Shown here one piece after another: positions 1 to 5,415 of a DNA stretch of 6,543 nt. Source of the DNA: Actinomycetota bacterium (GTDB taxonomy: Bacteria > Actinomycetota > Actinomycetes > Acidothermales > Acidothermaceae). Numbering within the stretch: the stretch's first letter is position 1; every line of letters starts with the position of its first letter. The notes under the pieces are model-generated. The model was given only the letters and a program-made list of their open reading frames with translations. It ran no database searches and was not told where the DNA came from. The stretch covers positions 845-7,387 of the forward strand of contig PLCK01000104.1 in the NCBI GenBank assembly GCA_003134755.1, read 5' to 3'. Position numbers and translations under genes: made by a program.

Positions 1-972
1 AATCGAAGGGCAGGTCGGCGTGGGACGTCGCACCGTTGACCGTGGCGTGGGCGCGCTGGATCAGCGTACGCAGCGATGGATCATCTGACACGTCAACGCG
101 CAACGCGATCGTGTTCGCCAGATAGCCGACCAAGTCTTGCAGTTCGATGCGGTCGCGTCCGGAGATCGAGGTGCCGACGACGACGTCGTCCTGGCCGCTG
201 TATCGGGCGAGCAGACCGGAGAACCCTGCGAGCAGTACCTGGAACAAGGTGGCGCCCTCGGCCCGAGCCAACTCGGACAGCCGTTCTGCGAGGCTGGGCT
301 CGAGACGCGCCGTCAACCGCGAGCCGCGGTACGACTGCTGGGCGGCCCGCTGCCGGTCTGTCGGCAGCGACACGACGTCGGGTGCCCCGGCGAGTTCGGC
401 ACGCCAGTACTCGAGTTGCTGTTCCAGAACCTCGCCATCGAGGACCTCGCGCTGCCACCGCGCATAGTCGCCGAACTGAAAACTGGGCTCGGCTAGTTCG
501 GCGCATCCACCCGCCTCGTAGTGCGTGACGAGTTCGTCGATGAGGACATCGCTCGCCCAGCCGTCGATGACGGCGTGATGCATCAGCAGCGCGAGTAGGG
601 CCTGCTGATCCGCGGTCCGGACCACGATGGCGCGCAGCAGCGGGCCGGTGGCCAGGTCGAACGGCACCGCGGCAGCCGCGTTCACGAGCTCCTGTGCGAG
701 CTGCTCGTTGTCTGTATCGCCGCGGAGATCGACGACCTCGAGCGGCACCGTCGTGGCAGATTGCACACGTTGTATGGGCTCACCGTCGACCTCGACCAAC
801 ACGGTGCGCAACACCTCGTGCCGCGCGACGACGGAATCGAGCGCGCGCTGAAGGGTGTCGAGGTCGATCGGGCCGTCGAGCCGATAGCCGGACGCCACGG
901 TGTAGAGCGGGCTACCCGGCTCGAGCCGGTCGAGAAACCACATTCGCTGCTGCGTGAAGGACAGCGGATGTT
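1..972 (-). other. NRPS-B condensation domain C2 (partial)
   Basis: Second condensation domain, expected to transfer the chain from the preceding PCP to the next module, which lies off the left edge. The visible motifs are LSFTQQRMWFLDRLEPG, RHEVLRT, HHAVIDGW starting at residue 1249 (catalytic His1250 and Asp1254, canonical Gly1255), VVGTSISGR, GYLANTIALR and HADLPFD, where the window ends. Direct placement after a GGDSL carrier domain suggests the L-donor/L-acceptor type. By eye it is closer to the C domain of the gene at 5416-6543 than to C1: both have DGW in the active-site motif, a WQR..LDGE.LEQ stretch and an R.RIEL stretch. Confidence 0.9.
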
Positions 973-3900
973 CCGATGCGCCCGTACGGACGGGCCCGCC
1001 CGGCCGTCGATTGCCTCCAGCGACCTGGTCCATGATCACCGCCACCACGCCCTCAACGGTTGGGGAGTCCACGAAGGAACGGATCGACAACGCGGCGGCG
1101 GGATATTCGGCCTGCAACTGGCTCACCAGACGCACCGCCCGCAACGAGTCGCCGCCCAGCGAGAAGAAGTCGTCGCTGAGGCCGACCCGGGCCCCCCCGA
1201 GCACCGCCGCCCAATGTTCGGCAACTCGCTTTTCGAGGGGGGTGCGCGGGGCTACGAACGTGTCGTCCGCTACCGCCCCGGCCTCAGTCGGAACAGGCAA
1301 ACGCTTGCGGTCCGTCTTGCCGTTGGGGGTGCGCGGCAACTGGTCGAGGACGACGATCGCCGACGGCACCATATAGCCCGGGAGCCGCTCACCAACGTGC
1401 TTTCGCAAGTCTTGGTCAGTCGCCGGGTCCGGGCCAGCCCAATCGAGCACGACGTAGGCGACCAGCCTGCGATCGTCGGGGTTGTCTTCGCGCACCACGG
1501 CGACCACGTCGCGGACGGCGGGATGTGCGGCCAGAGCACGCTCGACCTCGCCCAGTTCGATGCGAAACCCGCGCACCTTGACTTGGTAATCGAGGCGACC
1601 GAGGAACTCCAGCTCACCGCCACGGTGCGCACGCACGAGGTCTCCGGTGCGGTACGCCCGCGCGCCCTCGACCAGCGGATGCGCGATGAAGCGGTCGGCC
1701 GTGAGGTCAGGGCGCTCGTGATAACCCTGGGCGAGCCCGAGACCTCCAATGAGAAGCTCGCCCGCGACGCCGACCGGTACCGGCTGCTGCCGGCTGTCGA
1801 CGACCAGGAAGTCGGTGTTCGCGACTGGGACGCCGAGCCGGATCGGCTCGTCGGGCAGCACGCGCGCGGTGCTGGACCAGATCGTGGTCTCAGTCGGGCC
1901 GTACATGTTCCATAGCTCCGCGCCCAACGGCAACAACGCGCCAGCCAGGCTCGGCGGCAAAGCTTCGCCACCACACAGCATCCGCAGCCGCGCCCTGCCT
2001 GCCCAGCCGGAATCGACCAGCATCCGCCAGGTCGAGGGCGTGGCCTGCAAGATCGTGGCGTTCGAACGGTCGAGCAGTTCGGCGAGCAGTTGGGGGTCGC
2101 TTGCCGTGTCGCGGCTGGCCACCACGACGGTGCCGCCCGTGATCAAGGGCAGGAACAGTTCGAGACCCGCGATGTCTAACGAAAGAGTGGTTACTGCAAC
2201 AAGCACGTCACCGTCGGCGCAACCCGGCTGCCGAGCCATCGACTGCAGGAAGTTACTCAAGGCGCGGTGCTCGATGACCACTCCCTTGGGCACTCCTGTC
2301 GAGCCTGACGTGTAGATGACGTACGCCGCATCATGGAACGCCGGATCCGGGAAAGGCAGATCGTTGAGCGCCGCTGCGGATTCGGCACGCATCACGTCGA
2401 AGGTGTCGAGTGCGACATCGCTCAAGAGCAGCAACGTCCGGCCCCCACCTTCGACCACGTCGCGCGACCCAGCCTCGGTAATGGCCACCCGGGCGCCGCT
2501 GTCAGCGAGCATGAACGCCAATCGGTCAGGCGGAAACGTCGGGTCGAGCGGGACGTACGCGCCGCCCGCCTTCGCCACACCGAGTAGCGCCGCAACCATG
2601 CGTGCTGATCGCTCGACGCACACCGCGATAAAGTCGCCGCGAGTCACGCCGAGTTCGCGGAGTCGAACGGCGACGGCGTCGGACATGGCTTCGAGGTCGG
2701 CATACGTCAGCCGAATGTGGCCATCCACGACAGCAGTCGTATCCGGCGCGGTGACTGCCCGACGGCGAACCAGCGCGGGAAGCGAGAGTTGTTCGATGGG
2801 AGTATCTGCGGCGCGCAGTTCGACGAGCATCGAGTTGAGGTCGGCCGCCTCTAGCAGGGGCAGCGCACCCACTGCCAGGTCAGGGTCGGCCACGACAGCA
2901 CGTAGCAGGACTCCCAAGTGGCGGTGCCACTCCTGCACCGTGTTGCGATCGAACAGGTCGGAACGGAACTCCCAGAGCACGCTCAAGCCAGCGTCATGCT
3001 CCCGGGTCACGAGCGTCAGGTCGAATTTCGCCACACCTGGATTGATGTCGAGAACGCTCGCCGTGATACCCGGGAAGCCACCAACTTCGGTCGAACCGCT
3101 CACGTGGTTGTAGCAAATCTGAAAGAGGGGGTTGCGCCCCGCCTCACGAGCAGGTGCGCGGCGTTCGACGACCAAATCGAACGGCGCCTCCTGGTGCGCC
3201 AGGCCTCCCGCGTTGACGGTGTGGACTCTGGTGAGCAGCTCACGGAACGACGGATCGCCAGCCAGGTCGACGCGCAGCGCCAAGGTGTTCGCGAAGCAAC
3301 CGACGACCCCCGCGAGTTCAGGCCGATGCCGCCCGCTGACCGGGACGCCGATGACCAAGTCGTCTTGCCCGGACAGGCGGTACAAAAGGGCCGCAAATGC
3401 GGCGAACACAACGGTGAAAATCGTCGTCGACGCCGAGCGCGCCAACGTCGTGATGCCCGCGGCGAGCTCACGATCGAGTTCGGCGACGATGCGCTCGCCG
3501 GCGACGTCGCGCAGCGCCGGACGGGGACGACCTGTCGGCAGAGCGACGTCATCGGGCGCGCCTTGCAGCTGGTCGGACCAATAGCGCAGCTGCTCCTCGA
3601 GCGCGCCGGCGTGTTCGCGGGCGAACTGCCAGCTCGCGTAGTCGGCGTACTGCAGGGAAGTCGCCGAGAGTCCTGGTGCCGTGGGATCGATCGCGGCGGC
3701 GTATGCCGTGGCGAGATCACCGAGCAGGACCGCGCGGCTGCCTTCGTCGGAGGCGACGTGGTGGCTGGTGATGACGAGCACATGATCGCGCGGGTCGGCG
3801 TCCAGCCTCAGCAGCAGGGCGCGAAGCAGGATGTCGTTACCCAGGTCGAAAGGCCGCTTGGCCTCAGCCGCGGCGAGCTCGGCAGCGAGCACCTCGACGT

Positions 3901-4324
3901 TGTCATCGGCTGACGCCTTGACGTCGACGAGCCGCAACTCGACGGGTCGAGGCGGGTCGATGATCGCCGCGGGAGCGCCGTCAACGACCACGATGCGAGT
4001 GCGCAGTGCCTCGTGTCGCACGACCAGCTCGGAGAGCGCCGACTCGAGTGCGGCGGTATCGAGGTCGCCCTTGAGCCGCAACACACGGGGGACGTTGTAC
4101 GCCGCGCCAGCCACGACGTCGAACTCGTTCAGCAACCAGAGCCGACGCTGCACGGCCGTCAAGAGGATCGGATCACCCGCGGCCCGAGGCCGAACCTGCG
4201 CATCGTCGGCCGGGCTCCGGCTACCCGAACCAGACTTCCGGGCGGTTATGCGATCCAGCAACGCGCGCTTGTCTGCAGACAGGCCCGCGAGCCGATCCGC
4301 CGTGCTGTCCAACGCGCTCCCCAC
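1..4324 (-). CDS. Non-ribosomal peptide synthetase, C-A-PCP-C (3' end outside window)
   Basis: This is a multidomain, cytosolic peptide synthetase that activates one amino acid, loads it on a carrier protein and forms peptide bonds. The frame stays open from the start region to position 2, giving 1441 visible residues. C1 covers about residues 53-490, A 510-1008, PCP 1021-1099, and C2 from 1118 to the edge, where it stops at the HADLPFD motif. The short leader (LAGLSADKRALLDR) resembles the usual NRPS N-terminus. The start is uncertain. GTG at 4324 is used for numbering. TTG at 4312 has GGGGAG four bases upstream. ATG at 4420 is the first in-frame start after a TGA at 4424-4426, but it would add an Arg-rich stretch unlike NRPS leaders. 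No epimerase or thioesterase is visible. The gene is divergent from the GNAT gene and probably has its own promoter in the gap, because the next co-directional NRPS gene lies beyond the inverted GNAT. The product is unknown. Confidence 0.95.
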   Translation of the reverse strand, partial: MGSALDSTADRLAGLSADKRALLDRITARKSGSGSRSPADDAQVRPRAAGDPILLTAVQRRLWLLNEFDVVAGAAYNVPRVLRLKGDLDTAALESALSELVVRHEALRTRIVVVDGAPAAIIDPPRPVELRLVDVKASADDNVEVLAAELAAAEAKRPFDLGNDILLRALLLRLDADPRDHVLVITSHHVASDEGSRAVLLGDLATAYAAAIDPTAPGLSATSLQYADYASWQFAREHAGALEEQLRYWSDQLQGAPDDVALPTGRPRPALRDVAGERIVAELDRELAAGITTLARSASTTIFTVVFAAFAALLYRLSGQDDLVIGVPVSGRHRPELAGVVGCFANTLALRVDLAGDPSFRELLTRVHTVNAGGLAHQEAPFDLVVERRAPAREAGRNPLFQICYNHVSGSTEVGGFPGITASVLDINPGVAKFDLTLVTREHDAGLSVLWEFRSDLFDRNTVQEWHRHLGVLLRAVVADPDLAVGALPLLEAADLNSMLVELRAADTPIEQLSLPALVRRRAVTAPDTTAVVDGHIRLTYADLEAMSDAVAVRLRELGVTRGDFIAVCVERSARMVAALLGVAKAGGAYVPLDPTFPPDRLAFMLADSGARVAITEAGSRDVVEGGGRTLLLLSDVALDTFDVMRAESAAALNDLPFPDPAFHDAAYVIYTSGSTGVPKGVVIEHRALSNFLQSMARQPGCADGDVLVAVTTLSLDIAGLELFLPLITGGTVVVASRDTASDPQLLAELLDRSNATILQATPSTWRMLVDSGWAGRARLRMLCGGEALPPSLAGALLPLGAELWNMYGPTETTIWSSTARVLPDEPIRLGVPVANTDFLVVDSRQQPVPVGVAGELLIGGLGLAQGYHERPDLTADRFIAHPLVEGARAYRTGDLVRAHRGGELEFLGRLDYQVKVRGFRIELGEVERALAAHPAVRDVVAVVREDNPDDRRLVAYVVLDWAGPDPATDQDLRKHVGERLPGYMVPSAIVVLDQLPRTPNGKTDRKRLPVPTEAGAVADDTFVAPRTPLEKRVAEHWAAVLGGARVGLSDDFFSLGGDSLRAVRLVSQLQAEYPAAALSIRSFVDSPTVEGVVAVIMDQVAGGNRRPGGPVRTGASEHPLSFTQQRMWFLDRLEPGSPLYTVASGYRLDGPIDLDTLQRALDSVVARHEVLRTVLVEVDGEPIQRVQSATTVPLEVVDLRGDTDNEQLAQELVNAAAAVPFDLATGPLLRAIVVRTADQQALLALLMHHAVIDGWASDVLIDELVTHYEAGGCAELAEPSFQFGDYARWQREVLDGEVLEQQLEYWRAELAGAPDVVSLPTDRQRAAQQSYRGSRLTARLEPSLAERLSELARAEGATLFQVLLAGFSGLLARYSGQDDVVVGTSISGRDRIELQDLVGYLANTIALRVDVSDDPSLRTLIQRAHATVNGATSHADLPFD
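1028..1262 (-). other. NRPS-B peptidyl carrier protein (thiolation) domain
   Basis: Carries the activated amino acid on a phosphopantetheine arm. The core motif DDFFSLGGDSLRAVRLV is intact, with the attachment Ser at residue 1060 (codon at 1145-1147). The domain follows the A10 motif after a short linker beginning FVAPRTPLE, and it is followed directly by C2, so no epimerase or methyltransferase acts on the tethered residue within this module. The GGDSL form is the ordinary one that precedes a C domain, not the GGHSL form often seen before epimerases. This agrees with a glycine or L-residue intermediate. Confidence 0.92.
1300..2800 (-). other. NRPS-B adenylation domain, glycine-like specificity code
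   Basis: Activates the amino acid as its AMP ester and loads it on the adjacent PCP. All core motifs are visible: LTYADL (A1), KAGGAYVPLDP (A2), YTSGSTGVPKG at residues 671-681 (A3), the LSLDIAGLELF region (A4), NMYGPTE (A5), GELLIGGLGLAQGY (A6), YRTGDL (A7), GRLDYQVKVRGFRIELGEVE (A8), LPGYMVPS (A9) and NGKTDRK with Lys1003 (A10). Aligned by hand to GrsA PheA, the pocket residues are D717, I718, L721, Q760, L783, G785, M807, I815, W816 and K1003. That differs only at the seventh position (Met for Leu) from the glycine code DILQLGLIWK that I recall. Glycine is the first guess; another small residue is possible. Confidence 0.9.
2850..4168 (-). other. NRPS-B condensation domain C1
   Basis: First domain of the synthetase at 1-4324. 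It should join an upstream acyl or peptidyl thioester, delivered by another protein, to the amino acid on this module's PCP. Motifs in order are LTAVQRRLWLL (from residue 55), RHEALRTR, HHVASDEG at residues 188-195 with the catalytic second His at 189 and Asp at 193, IGVPVSGR, GCFANT, HQEAPFD and RNPLF. The canonical HHxxxDG motif has Glu in place of Gly. The domain has full length and looks intact. Whether its donor is an L-peptide, a D-peptide or a fatty acyl group cannot be told by eye. Confidence 0.92.
4317..4322 (-). promoter_or_regulatory. Possible Shine-Dalgarno GGGGAG deciding a TTG start at 4312
   Basis: On the minus strand GGGGAG is followed by CGCG and then TTG (4312-4310), opening a protein beginning MDSTADRLAGLSADKRALL, a natural-looking NRPS N-terminus. 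The spacing of four bases is short. The GTG at 4324 overlaps this element and has no ribosome site of its own, and the ATG at 4420 has only GGTGAGGG directly abutting it. The TTG is thus a serious alternative start. Confidence 0.35.
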
Positions 4325-4538
4325 AACTGCCGACGCGCGGCGATCCCACCCCAGCCGGGCGCAGTTGCGGCCGGCACCACGCCGTCCGACCGTCGAACAA
4401 GCGTGCCCAGACTCAATCATCCCTCACCGCCGCAGAAGGTGCACGGAAATCCTCGAAATGAGGGCTCCGATCGGCAACGGGCGCGATTCTCCGCGCTGCA
4501 CCATGGCGCAACGCCCCCGAGCGTGCGAGCGCTGGCCC

Positions 4539-4544
4539 TACGCT
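4539..4544 (+). promoter_or_regulatory. Candidate -10 element (TACGCT) for the GNAT gene
   Basis: TACGCT matches the actinobacterial TAnnnT pattern. It would start transcription near 4551, shortly before the ribosome-binding site at 4562-4568. No convincing -35 hexamer is visible 16-19 bases upstream, which is common in actinomycete promoters but leaves the call weak. Confidence 0.3.
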
Positions 4545-4561
4545 GGCACGCACACCGCATC

Positions 4562-4568
4562 GGAGGAG
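4562..4568 (+). promoter_or_regulatory. Ribosome-binding site GGAGGAG for the GNAT gene
   Basis: GGAGGAG is a near-perfect Shine-Dalgarno sequence ten bases before the ATG at 4579, and a second purine run (GAAAGG) continues to within five bases of it. It fixes this ATG as the start and implies efficient translation. Confidence 0.8.
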
Positions 4569-4578
4569 AAAGGCCCCT

Positions 4579-5409
4579 ATGGACGTGAACGGTGCCGACC
4601 GGGCGGATGTGATCGCACGCGGCGACCGCAATCTGTGCAGCTACTTGCGACACCTGGCGCGCAATGCGCCCGACGGGTCGTACGCGGACGTCGATGGGGT
4701 GCTGATGTTTGCTGGTGGACATCCGTACCCGGGCACGTACACGAACGGCGTAATCCGTGCGTCCAACGACGATCAGCCGGAGGTGCCCCCTCGTGACGTC
4801 CTGGCGGCGGCGTCTGAGTTCTTCCGCCCCTTACGCCGCGGCTTCGCGGTCTGGATACGCGGACACGCCGACGACGATCTAGAAAAGGCCTGCCAAGCCG
4901 AAGGCATGTTCCAGCGGCCGCCCATCGAAGGCAACCCAGCGATCGCCTCGCCGGGCCGAGTCCTTGGTGTGCCTGACCTCGTCGGCGTCGAGATCCGAAC
5001 GGTCGACAGCGCGGAGACCAGGGCAGCGTATTTGCGAGTGGTGCTCACGGGCTACGGCGTGGAGGGGCTGCCACCTGAGCTCGCCGAACGGGTGATCTTC
5101 AGCACGGCAAGTATCGACGATCCGCGGGTGGTCGCATACCTCGCGTACGTCGACGGCGACCCGGCCGCGGGCTGCATGGCGTTCGTCGAGGACGGCACTG
5201 CGGGGATGCAATGGGCGGCCACCCTGCCGGCGGCGCGCGGGCACGGTCTTGGCAAGGCGGTCTTCCGCGCGACCAACGACGCGGCCGTCGCCCTCGGTGC
5301 GACGCTCTTGACGGGTCAGGCCAGCCAGATGGGCCTGCCTTTGTGGCGATCTCTTGGGTTCGACGTCGTCACGTACTACCGTCGCTACTTGGCAAAGCCG
5401 CCGCGATAG
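4579..5409 (+). CDS. GNAT-family N-acyltransferase
   Basis: Predicted cytosolic acetyl- or acyl-CoA-dependent N-acyltransferase of 276 residues. The C-terminal half (about 136-271) is a recognisable GNAT domain: VEIRTVDSAE opens it, AGCMAFVEDGTAGMQWAATL forms the central strands, AARGHGLG at 218-225 matches the R/QxxGxG/A acyl-CoA pyrophosphate loop, and ASQMGLPLWRSLGF at 248-261 matches the usual late GNAT motif ending in LGF. Residues 1-130 have their own GNAT-like rhythm (AVWIRGHADDDLEKACQAEGMF) but lack a clear CoA loop, suggesting a tandem GNAT with a degenerate N-terminal half, longer than a single-domain enzyme of about 150-180 residues. No signal peptide or membrane segment is seen. 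It is divergent from NRPS-B and convergent with NRPS-A (six bases between stops). Possible roles are peptide or precursor acylation, self-protection, or a locus-independent function; the substrate is unknown. Confidence 0.85.
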   Translation: MDVNGADRADVIARGDRNLCSYLRHLARNAPDGSYADVDGVLMFAGGHPYPGTYTNGVIRASNDDQPEVPPRDVLAAASEFFRPLRRGFAVWIRGHADDDLEKACQAEGMFQRPPIEGNPAIASPGRVLGVPDLVGVEIRTVDSAETRAAYLRVVLTGYGVEGLPPELAERVIFSTASIDDPRVVAYLAYVDGDPAAGCMAFVEDGTAGMQWAATLPAARGHGLGKAVFRATNDAAVALGATLLTGQASQMGLPLWRSLGFDVVTYYRRYLAKPPR

Positions 5410-5415
5410 TCGCGT

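Larger units (their letters stand above)
4325..4578. promoter_or_regulatory. Divergent intergenic region between NRPS-B and the GNAT gene
   Basis: This is the only substantial non-coding stretch in the window. It must hold the GNAT promoter and probably one for NRPS-B, since the latter has no co-directional gene immediately upstream. A weak minus-strand candidate is TTGCCG (4477-4472) with a 17-base spacer to GAGGAT (4454-4449). A short inverted repeat, CCTC-GAAAT-GAGG, at 4451-4463 overlaps that -10 candidate and could be an operator half or chance. If the ATG at 4420 were used, the non-coding part would shrink to 4421-4578. The individual sites are speculative. Confidence 0.45.

Noticed and set aside
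761..1915. A 384-residue plus-strand open frame opposite the NRPS.
   Set aside because: It lies antisense to the A, PCP and C2 domains, which show every expected motif on the minus strand. Its translation has no recognisable domain and reflects G+C-rich codon bias.
2316..3113. A 265-residue Ser/Arg/Thr-rich plus-strand frame.
   Set aside because: Low-complexity antisense shadow of the C1 end and A-domain start; no domain and no convincing ribosome site.
4451..4463. CCTC-GAAAT-GAGG inverted repeat as a regulator operator.
   Set aside because: Four-base arms are too short to call on their own; kept only as a remark in the intergenic entry.
4420..4578. Search for a small gene, riboswitch or tRNA in the divergent gap.
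   Set aside because: No short frame with a ribosome site, no tRNA-like arms and no recognisable riboswitch core were seen.
3831..4796. Plus-strand frame of 321 residues spanning the NRPS-B start, the intergenic gap and the GNAT 5' end.
   Set aside because: It overlaps two well-supported genes in conflicting frames, and its translation is Arg/Ser-rich without a domain.
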